A stretch of DNA of 20,540 bases, from positions 1-20,540 of the forward strand of contig JALSPL010000027.1 of the NCBI GenBank assembly GCA_026985975.1. The letters are read 5' to 3'. This document shows positions 14,829 through 20,540 of this stretch, one piece after another. Origin of the DNA: Anaerolineae bacterium. GTDB lineage: Bacteria; Chloroflexota; Anaerolineae; J102. How positions within the stretch are numbered: position 1 is the first letter of the stretch; the number at the start of each line of letters is the position of its first letter. A program made the position numbers and the translations under genes. The notes under the pieces were generated by a model. It ran no database searches and had not been told where the DNA came from. It saw nothing but the letters and a program-made list of their open reading frames with translations.

Positions 14829-15632
14829 TCAATGCGCTGCTTCGAAGGGATGCAGATTTTCCGATTCCAGGACGCGAACGGTGTGGGTGATGAGGCGCTG
14901 CTCGGGCGTCCACAGATGCAAATGATAGGCGGGCGCATCCAGGATGAACGCGGAGCGTTCGAGGGTGAGATCCAGAAACAGCCTCATGCCCATGCTGGGC
15001 GCGGTGCTGACCGCGACGCCCCGCCACTGGCTGAAGGAGGAGAGATGGATATGCCCGGCCAGAATCTGCACGATATTGCTATGCCGGGCGACGATCTCGC
15101 CCAACCGGTCCGCGCCGATGAAGCCGTCGATGTCAGTCTCGATGACGCCAAATTTGATGGGCGGATGGTGCAAGAAGAGGATGGTGGGACGACTCTCGTC
15201 CTCGCCCAGCTTCTTTTCCAGCCAGTCAGCTCGTTCCTGGCAGATTTCGCCGCCCGGCGCGCCGGGGATGGTGCTGTCCAGGGCTATCAGCCGTACATCA
15301 TACCCTTCGATGACATAGTTGACAAAGGTTTCCGATTCGACCGGACAGGCCTCCGGCGGGAAGGCGGCGAGCAGCGTGTCCCGGGCGTCGTGATTGCCCG
15401 GGATCACGTAGAAAGGCGGTTTCAGCTCCGAGAGGATCGCGGCGGCCCGGGCCATTTCGTCGGGCAGGCCGTTATTGGTGATATCGCCGGTGACCAGCGC
15501 CAGGTCGGGCTGCGGATCGAGAGCGTTGATGTGACGCACGCACCGGGCCAGGTTCTCGGCCATGGGCGCGATGCCAAAGGTTTTCTGGCCCCATCCTTCG
15601 ATGTGGGCGTCGCTGAGTTGGGCGATGAGCAT
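14829..15632 (-). CDS. GpdQ/CpdA-like metallophosphoesterase
   Basis: This 267-residue binuclear metallophosphoesterase is of the class III cyclic-nucleotide/glycerophosphodiesterase type. Metal ligands are visible as Asp8 and His10 (SDAH), Asp50 (TGDI), Asn80 (PGNHD), the FLHHPP pair His155/His156, and His194/His196 (AGHIH). Spacing nearly coincides with Enterobacter GpdQ (Asp8, His10, Asp50, Asn80, His156, His195, His197, from memory), which releases glycerol-3-phosphate from glycerophosphodiesters. There is no signal peptide, so it is cytoplasmic. Linked to glycerol-kinase-like and GlpA-like genes, a glycerophosphodiester-type role is attractive, but cAMP phosphodiesterase (CpdA) has the same motifs. 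The ATG at 15632 follows CTCCCCCC, with no Shine-Dalgarno. gntR follows 20 nt downstream. Confidence 0.87.
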   Translation of the reverse strand: MLIAQLSDAHIEGWGQKTFGIAPMAENLARCVRHINALDPQPDLALVTGDITNNGLPDEMARAAAILSELKPPFYVIPGNHDARDTLLAAFPPEACPVESETFVNYVIEGYDVRLIALDSTIPGAPGGEICQERADWLEKKLGEDESRPTILFLHHPPIKFGVIETDIDGFIGADRLGEIVARHSNIVQILAGHIHLSSFSQWRGVAVSTAPSMGMRLFLDLTLERSAFILDAPAYHLHLWTPEQRLITHTVRVLESENLHPFEAAH

Positions 15633-15641
15633 GGGGGGAGC

Positions 15642-15676
15642 AGTATGCAGTAAGCAGTAAGCAGTGTTCAGTAAGC
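15642..15676. repeat. Heptamer tandem repeat (AGTAAGC)5
   Basis: Five consecutive 7-bp units read AGTATGC, AGTAAGC, AGTAAGC, AGTGTTC and AGTAAGC. They start 10 nt upstream of the phosphodiesterase start codon, so they lie in its leader or promoter. Confidence 0.85.
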
Positions 15677-15747
15677 AGGCGCCATGAGCGGCTGCACGCC
15701 GATAAGGATGAAAATGCGCCCGTCAATCTGGCGCGGGCGGCCAAGCC

Positions 15748-15783
15748 CGTAAAACGTAATGCGCAAGGATTTGACGTTTTACG
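15748..15783. repeat. 10-bp inverted repeat CGTAAAACGT
   Basis: CGTAAAACGT (15748-15757) and its exact complement ACGTTTTACG (15774-15783) enclose 16 nt. The spacer begins AATGCGC, reminiscent of the TTACGCA array 180 bp away. It could be a hairpin or a dyad operator. Confidence 0.6.
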
Positions 15784-15844
15784 TTGGCTCTTTTGGATTT
15801 CAGGGGGTGCAGCTTGTCTGAAGCCTCTGCAGCCTCAAGATGCC

Positions 15845-15919
15845 GACGAAAATTGACGAAAGGACGAAGATTGACGAATCAAATCGTCTACTTTCGTCGA
15901 TATTCGTCTATCTTCGTCC
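15845..15919. repeat. GACGAA/TTCGTC inverted repeat, copy 2
   Basis: The left arm has four GACGAA motifs at 8-10 nt spacing (15845 onward). The right arm has TCGTC/TTCGTC motifs up to about 15919, and the arms fold on each other imperfectly. It has the same architecture as 1521-1593. Confidence 0.7.
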
Positions 15920-15957
15920 AAGCATCCGACCAGACCCCATGAGATCCGGTTGAACCT

Positions 15958-15985
15958 TTACGCATTACGCATTACGCATTACGCA
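15958..15985. repeat. Heptamer tandem repeat (TTACGCA)4
   Basis: Four exact 7-bp copies of TTACGCA. The last copy contains the stop codon of the cassette 2 permease (TTA at 15979-15981, read as TAA), so repeat expansion has reached into the end of the coding sequence. Confidence 0.9.
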
Positions 15986-16845
15986 ATGTCGTCGTTCTTC
16001 TGGAAGGCGAAGGCGAAGATGCCCAGTGCGCCGGTGACGATCATCAGCAGCACGCTGACCGCGTTGATCTCGGGCGAGATGCCGAAGCGCAGGCGGGAGT
16101 AGAGGATGATGGGCACGGTGGGGTCGGAGCCGATGAGGAAGTAGGTGGTGTTGAAGTTCTGGAAGGAGAAGAGGAAGGCGATGATGGCCGCGCCCACCAC
16201 CGCTGGCGTGAGAAAACGCAGGGTGATGTGCATGATGGCGTTGGTGCGGGTGGCGCCCAGGTCCATGGCCGCTTCTTCCAGCGAGGGATCGAAGCGCTTG
16301 AGGCGGGCGGTGATGACCAGCGTGGTGGTGGTGGCCACGAAGCTGACCTGACCCAGCACCACCAGCCAGAACCCCGGCCGCAGGATGAGGCCCGCTCCCG
16401 GCCTCAATGCCTGATCCATCCAGTTGGCGATGCTGTGTGAGAAGGCCAGGATGGAGGTGCCCAGCACCACGCCCGGCACCACCAGCGGCCCCAGCATCAG
16501 CATGTAAAGGAACTCCCGGCCCACGAATTTCTCTCGCACGAACAGGAAGGCGTTGTTGACGCCCAGGATGACGGAGATGATGGTGACGGCCGCGGCCACC
16601 TTGAGACTGGAGACGATGGCCGCCATCATGCGGGCGTCATCGAAAAGCCCCACCCGGTCGGGCGTGTTCGATTTGAACCAGTCCAGGGTGAAGCCCATCC
16701 AGGGGAAGGACGCGGAGGGATTATCGTTGAAGGCCAGGATGGTGACGATGACCAGCGGCCCCAGGGTGAAGATCAGAATCAGGATGACGTAAACGTAAAA
16801 CAGAATCTGGCTGAGGGAGCGGGAATTTTTGGATGAAGCATACAT
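15979..16845 (-). CDS. ABC transporter permease, PotC-like (cassette 2)
   Basis: This is a 288-residue inner-membrane channel subunit of cassette 2. The first membrane segment spans about 13-38 (ILFYVYVILILIFTLGPLVIV), with five more behind it. The EAA loop LEEAAMDLGATRTNAIMHIT spans 189-208. The ATG at 16845 lies 1 nt after the stop of the PotB-like gene, with GGAGG about 10 nt upstream in that gene's end, so translation is probably coupled. The C-terminal residues and stop lie in the TTACGCA repeat array. It is the last gene of cassette 2 before a 346-bp gap. Confidence 0.9.
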   Translation of the reverse strand: MYASSKNSRSLSQILFYVYVILILIFTLGPLVIVTILAFNDNPSASFPWMGFTLDWFKSNTPDRVGLFDDARMMAAIVSSLKVAAAVTIISVILGVNNAFLFVREKFVGREFLYMLMLGPLVVPGVVLGTSILAFSHSIANWMDQALRPGAGLILRPGFWLVVLGQVSFVATTTTLVITARLKRFDPSLEEAAMDLGATRTNAIMHITLRFLTPAVVGAAIIAFLFSFQNFNTTYFLIGSDPTVPIILYSRLRFGISPEINAVSVLLMIVTGALGIFAFAFQKNDDIA

Positions 16846-16846
16846 G

Positions 16847-17695
16847 TTACATCGCCTCCGTCAAATCCTGCTTGGTGATCTTGAGAACGATCCACACGAA
16901 AAGCACCGAGAAGGTGAGCAGAATGACGCCAAACGCCGCGCCCTGGTTCTGATTGAATCGCACGATGAACTGATTGTAGATGGCCTCGGTGAACCACAGG
17001 CTGTTCTTGCCCCCCAGCAGGGTGACGGTGACGTAGTTGCCCAGGTTCAGCATGAAGACCATGATGCTGCCCACCATGATGCCGGGCCCGGCGTGGGGGA
17101 TGATGATCTCCCGCATGGTGGACCAGAAATTGCCGCCCAGGTCGTAGGAGGCTTCGATGAGGCTGTCATCCAGGGTGTCTAGCGAATTCATGATGGGGAT
17201 GATCATAAACAGCAGGGAGGTGTAGATGAGTCCCACGGCAATGGTGGAATTATGGTAGAGAAATTCGATGCCGTGATCGGTGATGCCCAGGGCTTGCAGG
17301 AAATAGTTGATGACGCCCGTCTCCCGGAACAGCACCATCCAGGTGAAGGCCTGGATCAATTCCGAAATCCAGTAGGGCAGCACGATGGCCATCAGCACCA
17401 GCGCCTTGAATTTCTGCCCCAGCACTTTGGTGATGATAAAGGCCGTAGGAAAGGAAATCGCCAGGGTCAGCGATGTGGTGATGATGGAAAAAATGACGGT
17501 GCGGATGAAAACCTTGGTGTAGAGGGATTTGTTGAAGAAGGTGGCGTAGTTGTGTAGAGTAAAGGCGCCGCTGCGCCGATCCATGAAGGAGAGCATGAAG
17601 AGTTTGACATGCGGCAGCACGAACAACATGCCGATCCACAACAGCATGGGGATGAGCAGCCACATGCCCTTGTTGCGCTTGATGCGGGTCCACAT
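16847..17695 (-). CDS. ABC transporter permease, PotB-like (cassette 2)
   Basis: This is the 282-residue partner channel subunit. After a basic N-terminus (MWTRIKRNKG), the first hydrophobic segment (MWLLIPMLLWIGMLFVLP) is followed by about five others. The EAA loop LIEASYDLGGNFWSTMREI is near 179-197; it has Gly-Gly where Gly-Ala is usual. I chose the ATG at 17695 because GGAGG lies about 8 nt upstream and the ATPase stop is 1 nt away. The frame remains open to 17779 within the ATPase gene. The junction layout matches the next gene pair. Confidence 0.9.
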   Translation of the reverse strand: MWTRIKRNKGMWLLIPMLLWIGMLFVLPHVKLFMLSFMDRRSGAFTLHNYATFFNKSLYTKVFIRTVIFSIITTSLTLAISFPTAFIITKVLGQKFKALVLMAIVLPYWISELIQAFTWMVLFRETGVINYFLQALGITDHGIEFLYHNSTIAVGLIYTSLLFMIIPIMNSLDTLDDSLIEASYDLGGNFWSTMREIIIPHAGPGIMVGSIMVFMLNLGNYVTVTLLGGKNSLWFTEAIYNQFIVRFNQNQGAAFGVILLTFSVLFVWIVLKITKQDLTEAM

Positions 17696-17696
17696 G

Positions 17697-18818
17697 TCAC
17701 GCCTCCTTCTCGATGTGCGATTGATCGACGGGATGGAAGGCGTTGGCTGCGTCCCAGCGCCATGAGAGGGTGACGACATCGTCCACCGCCACCTCGGGCG
17801 CTTGCTCGGTGTGTTGCAGCTTGACGTTGAGGGCGAGGGGGCGCGAGCTTTCCAGCAGATCGATCTTGATGAGGGAGTGGGAGCCGTCGAAATTGATTTC
17901 GCTGATCTTGCCCAGAATGCCGCCCTCGCGCTTGCCCGGGCGCAGCAGGATCATCTCCGGGCGGATGAAGAGATCGACGGCGTCGCCCGGTTTGAGATTG
18001 TCACCGGCCCGCCCCACCATGGGAATGCCGCCGAAGTCCATTTCGCAAACGTTGTCATCCAACAGACGGGTGACGCGGCCGTTCAGCAGCCTGTTGTTTT
18101 CGCCCACGAAGGAGGCGACGAAGTGGGTGGCGGGGCGACGGTAGAGCTCCTCGGGCGAGGCGATCTGCTCGATCTTGCCCTGATTGATGACCGCGATGGT
18201 GTCGGACATGGCCAGGGCGATGGTCTGGTCATGGGTAATGTAGACGAAGGTGGTGCCCATGCGAGCCTGCAAGTGCTTCAGCTCCAGCTTCATGGCCTGC
18301 CGCAGTTTCAGGTCCAGAGACCCCAGCGGCTCATCCAGCAGGAGCACAGTGGGGTCCAGCACCAGGCTGCGGGCCAGCGCGACGCGCTGCTGTTGCCCGC
18401 CCGAGATCTGATTGATCTTGCGTTTGCCCAAGCCCTTCAATCCCACCCGGGCCAACGCATCCTCAGCCAGCTTTTCCATCTCGTCCTTGCTCATGCCCCC
18501 GCGACGACGCAGACCAAAGGTGACATTGCCCAGGATGTCCATCATGGGGAACAGGGCCAGGCGCTGAAAGACCATATTGCAGCGGCGTTTGTTGGGCGGC
18601 ATATCGTTGACGCGCTCGCCGCCGATGTAGATGTCGCCGGCGGTGGGCGTCTCGAAGCCAGCGATCATGCGCAACACGGTGGTTTTGCCGCTGCCCGATG
18701 GCCCCAGCACCGAAAAGAAACTGCCCTTGGGGATATCAAAACTGACATCGTTGACCGCCACCAGCTCGCCAAATTTCTTGGTTACGTGAACAAGAGATAC
18801 ATCGATTTCCTGAGACAT
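17697..18818 (-). CDS. ABC transporter ATP-binding protein, PotA-like (cassette 2)
   Basis: This 373-residue ATPase carries all catalytic elements: Walker A GPSGSGKT (39-46), Q-loop Gln85 (VFQRLALFP), signature ISGGQ (138-142), Walker B VLLLDE (158-163) and His196 (THDQ). A C-terminal TOBE-type domain (about 245-365) follows. The ATG at 18818 (MSQEIDVSLVHVTKKFG) has AGGAGG about 10 nt upstream. The open frame to 18899 crosses the intergenic hairpin and is rejected. It is similar in design to the cassette 1 ATPase but clearly divergent, so the cassettes are not a recent duplication. Confidence 0.93.
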   Translation of the reverse strand: MSQEIDVSLVHVTKKFGELVAVNDVSFDIPKGSFFSVLGPSGSGKTTVLRMIAGFETPTAGDIYIGGERVNDMPPNKRRCNMVFQRLALFPMMDILGNVTFGLRRRGGMSKDEMEKLAEDALARVGLKGLGKRKINQISGGQQQRVALARSLVLDPTVLLLDEPLGSLDLKLRQAMKLELKHLQARMGTTFVYITHDQTIALAMSDTIAVINQGKIEQIASPEELYRRPATHFVASFVGENNRLLNGRVTRLLDDNVCEMDFGGIPMVGRAGDNLKPGDAVDLFIRPEMILLRPGKREGGILGKISEINFDGSHSLIKIDLLESSRPLALNVKLQHTEQAPEVAVDDVVTLSWRWDAANAFHPVDQSHIEKEA

Positions 18819-18847
18819 TGCTGTGGGGCCTCCTGCCTTGAGTGTGG

Positions 18848-18886
18848 CGCATCCCCGCGAGTCACGGGCGGGCCCGCGGGGATGCG
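18848..18886 (-). other. Perfect 12-bp GC stem-loop after binding-protein gene 2
   Basis: CGCATCCCCGCG (18848-18859) pairs perfectly with 18875-18886 around a 15-nt loop. In transcript sense it begins 18 nt after the binding-protein stop at 18905, mirroring the 12100-12150 hairpin. It probably protects the upstream mRNA or attenuates read-through. No T tract follows. Confidence 0.8.
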
Positions 18887-18904
18887 TGAGCGTGTGCAAT
18901 CTGG

Positions 18905-20080
18905 TTATTGCGCGGCTTTGAGCTGCTCTTCGACATCAGCCTGGATGTCGGTGGCGTAAGGAGGCAGGGGGAAGTACCATTTGATGGTGGCCATCTTCTC
19001 GGGCGGCAAGGTCTCGGCCACAATCTTGGCCAGCTCGGGCGAGGCTTTTTCGGCTGCGCCCTGAGAGGCGGTCTGATAGCCGGTGCCGTTGACGATGATG
19101 GCGGCGTTCTCCGGGCGCATGGTGAAGTTGATCCACTCGTAGGCCGCGTCTTCATTCTCCGCGCCGGCGGAGATGGCGAAGGTGTCGAACCATCCCACAG
19201 CGCCTTCCTTGGGCACCACGTACTTGAATTTGGGGTCTTCCTTGCTCAGGGACCAGGCGATGGCGTCCCAACTGGTGGCCACCCACACCTCTTCTTTGGT
19301 CAGGAGCTCTTCCAGTTGCTGACGGGAATCCCAGTAGGTGCGCACCACGGGCTTGCATTCGATGAGTTTATCCAGCACCGCGTTCATCACCTTGCGGTAT
19401 TCATCCTCGTCTTTCACCGCTTCGGCGGGATCGTAGCCCAGGGCGTAGGCGAACATGTAAAGGGTGTCATACTTGGCCCGATAGCTGACGCGACCTTCGT
19501 ATTTGGGATCGCACAGGTCCAGGTAGCTGACGCCCGCATCGGGGGCCTTTTCGGTGTTGACAATCATGGCGGTGGTGCCCCACACGAAGGGCAGCGCATA
19601 GGGCTTGCCTTCATACTGCGACTGCTCCAGGATGGAATCGAGATAGGCCGGGATGAATTGATCTTTCTTGATTTTGCTCAAATCGATGGGCTTGTAGATG
19701 CCGAATTCTTCCTGGCTGGTGCTGACATAGTTCAGAGTGGGCGAGACCAGATCGTAGCCGACGCCGTTGGTGGCGGCCATTTTGGCGATGAGCTCGTTGT
19801 TGTCGCCGATGTAGCTGACTTCGACTTTGATGCCGGTCTCATCGGTGAATTTGTTGACCAGCTCTTCGGGCGCGTAGCCCTCCCAGGTGAGCATCTTGAG
19901 GACGCCGCCCGCTTTTTCGGGGGCCTTGGTGGGTTCGGGCGCCTTCGTCGCCTCGGCCGCAGGGGCTTTGGTGGCGGCGGGCGCAGCTTCCTTGGTGGCT
20001 GGGGCGGCGTTGTTGCAGGCGGACAGCATCAGGCCCAGCGCCATGACCAACACGATGACAATCAAAATACGACGTTTCAT
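18905..20080 (-). CDS. Extracellular solute-binding lipoprotein, PotD-like, Sec signal (cassette 2)
   Basis: This 391-residue receptor of cassette 2 has a Sec lipoprotein signal (MKRRILIVIVLVMALG, lipobox MLSAC, Cys22). A flexible Ala/Pro/Thr/Lys linker (about 24-57, repeated ATKAP) typical of Chloroflexota lipoproteins follows. The ligand domain starts LKMLTWEGYAPEELV (61-75). GAVGWFDTFAISAG (293-306) corresponds to the PotD Trp255/Asp257 segment (Trp297, Asp299). The region equivalent to PotD Asp168/Glu171 reads SYRAKYDTLY (199-208), with an Arg and only one acid. AAGGAGG lies about 5 nt before the ATG at 20080. Spermidine/putrescine is a possible but not secure ligand. Confidence 0.9.
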   Translation of the reverse strand: MKRRILIVIVLVMALGLMLSACNNAAPATKEAAPAATKAPAAEATKAPEPTKAPEKAGGVLKMLTWEGYAPEELVNKFTDETGIKVEVSYIGDNNELIAKMAATNGVGYDLVSPTLNYVSTSQEEFGIYKPIDLSKIKKDQFIPAYLDSILEQSQYEGKPYALPFVWGTTAMIVNTEKAPDAGVSYLDLCDPKYEGRVSYRAKYDTLYMFAYALGYDPAEAVKDEDEYRKVMNAVLDKLIECKPVVRTYWDSRQQLEELLTKEEVWVATSWDAIAWSLSKEDPKFKYVVPKEGAVGWFDTFAISAGAENEDAAYEWINFTMRPENAAIIVNGTGYQTASQGAAEKASPELAKIVAETLPPEKMATIKWYFPLPPYATDIQADVEEQLKAAQ

Positions 20081-20510
20081 GGTTCCTCCTTGGGATAGGT
20101 TGAGATGAGTGAGAGAAAGAGACTCGATATGAGTGGCGAATGTCAGGGACAATTTCTATCCGCATGCGGATGACCAGGTGTATGCAATTGTGTTTCTCTC
20201 CTTTTCCATGAGAGCGCCGAAGATATGCTGCGAAACGACATCGGGCGCTCGGTTAGGGGCAACTCGAGAGGGCCGTGCTGGGCTCAGTGTCGGGGGTGTT
20301 GTCAGGAATGGAAGCGAGTATACCACAACAATCTGGTATAGACCAAATTTGGTTGATTGTAGCAATGTCGCTGCGAAAATCAAGCGTTTCGCTGATTTGA
20401 AGCCAGGCGTCGGGCCTGTGATGAAGCGGCTGTGCTGAAGGTGTTGTAGAATGGGGGAAAATGGCGAATCCAACGCCAGATCATTCTCAACACAAAAAGG
20501 CATTCAAAAA
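20081..20510. other. Divergent intergenic region, cassette 2 / ackA
   Basis: These 430 bases hold the promoters of cassette 2 (minus) and the acetate kinase gene (plus). The operator/promoter cluster at 20317-20353 is the only strong signal; a small CAGGC/GCCTG hairpin lies at 20404-20418. No gene is credible; a 115-codon minus-strand frame has no features. Confidence 0.6.
20317..20353 (-). promoter_or_regulatory. Promoter with overlapping GntR-type operators for cassette 2
   Basis: On the minus strand TATACT (complement of 20317-20322) is a good -10, with a weak TTGGTC (complement of 20345-20350) 18-22 nt upstream as a possible -35. Overlapping it are TATACCA (20319-20325) and its exact inverse TGGTATA (20334-20340), 8 nt apart. 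TGGTATAGACCA (20334-20345) resembles HutC-type operators, and ACCAAATTTGGT (20342-20353) is a perfect palindrome. A bound regulator would block the promoter. The implied leader is about 230 nt. Confidence 0.6.
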
Positions 20511-20540
20511 ATGAAGATACTCGTTATCAATTCAGGCAGT
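20511..20540 (+). CDS. ackA: Acetate kinase, N-terminal fragment (runs off window)
   Basis: The last ten codons read MKILVINSGS, the near-invariant start of acetate kinases (phosphate-binding strand; acetate + ATP to acetyl phosphate). Butyrate kinases begin similarly, so the assignment rests on ten residues only. A weak AAGG lies 13 nt upstream. It is transcribed away from cassette 2. Confidence 0.75.
   Translation, partial: MKILVINSGS

Larger units (their letters stand above)
15633..15978. other. 346-bp gap filled with repeats
   Basis: This gap lies between cassette 2 and the phosphodiesterase gene and contains no gene. It holds two different 7-bp tandem arrays at its ends, a 10-bp inverted repeat and a GACGAA-type inverted repeat. 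It must also carry a promoter for the phosphodiesterase/gntR pair unless they are read through from cassette 2. None is recognisable. Confidence 0.65.

Noticed and set aside
15642..15985. Possible CRISPR array in the repeat-filled gap
   Set aside because: Units are contiguous 7-mers without spacers and no cas genes are present.
9264..20080. Annotating the two importers as spermidine/putrescine transporters
   Set aside because: Only class-level PotABCD similarity is visible; key polyamine-site acids are not all present and no polyamine-metabolism genes are nearby.
17802..20098. Long plus-strand open frames opposite the cassette 2 ATPase and binding protein
   Set aside because: Both are shadows of genes with Walker motifs or a lipoprotein signal; no independent start signals or domains.
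20156..20503. 115-codon minus-strand frame in the cassette 2/ackA gap
   Set aside because: It covers the promoter/operator cluster, has no domain and no ribosome-binding site.

Overview
This 20.5 kb window is bacterial and GC-rich. Both transporter binding proteins are lipoproteins, so it is probably a chromosome fragment. One has a long Ala/Pro/Thr/Lys linker after its lipobox cysteine. That linker, together with abundant intergenic inverted repeats and heptamer tandem repeats, suggests Chloroflexota (Anaerolineae/Caldilineae-like). The taxonomic call is an inference from style, not from a marker gene.

Left part (1-5000): housekeeping genes. These are aspartate-semialdehyde dehydrogenase (minus), a CoA-disulfide-reductase-like flavoprotein (plus), then converging on it a DUF47/PhoU-like protein and a PiT phosphate transporter (minus). 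A strong 15-bp hairpin separates the convergent pair. A ~160 bp dispersed repeat occurs twice (1-160 and 4748-4906). The second copy directly abuts the pit start codon.

Middle and right (5003-20080): fifteen kilobases, all on the minus strand, read as one catabolic island. In transcription order: transport cassette 2 (binding protein, ATPase, two permeases; 20080->15979), a repeat-filled gap, a GpdQ-like metallophosphoesterase, a GntR/UTRA regulator, a 635 bp regulatory gap, then transport cassette 1 (binding protein, ATPase, two permeases; 13369->9264). An FGGY kinase of glycerol-kinase type follows, then a GlpA-like FAD oxidoreductase with a [2Fe-2S] tail and a second FAD/NAD oxidoreductase (ends 5003). 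Both cassettes belong to the PotABCD-like class. Both carry a stem-loop with a 15-nt loop 16-18 nt after the binding-protein stop. The regions upstream of both share the 16-mer AATCTGGTATAGWCCA, a plausible operator for the encoded GntR protein.

Working model (inference): a phosphodiester or amine-bearing polyol-phosphate compound is imported, cleaved by the phosphodiesterase and/or phosphorylated by the kinase. The resulting glycerol-3-phosphate-like product is oxidised by the flavoprotein pair, under GntR control. The kinase lacks the glycerol-binding Arg of GlpK, and the binding proteins keep only part of the PotD polyamine site, so neither 'glycerol' nor 'spermidine' should be taken as the substrate.

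Right edge: 30 bases of a plus-strand gene reading MKILVINSGS, the start of an acetate kinase, diverge from cassette 2.
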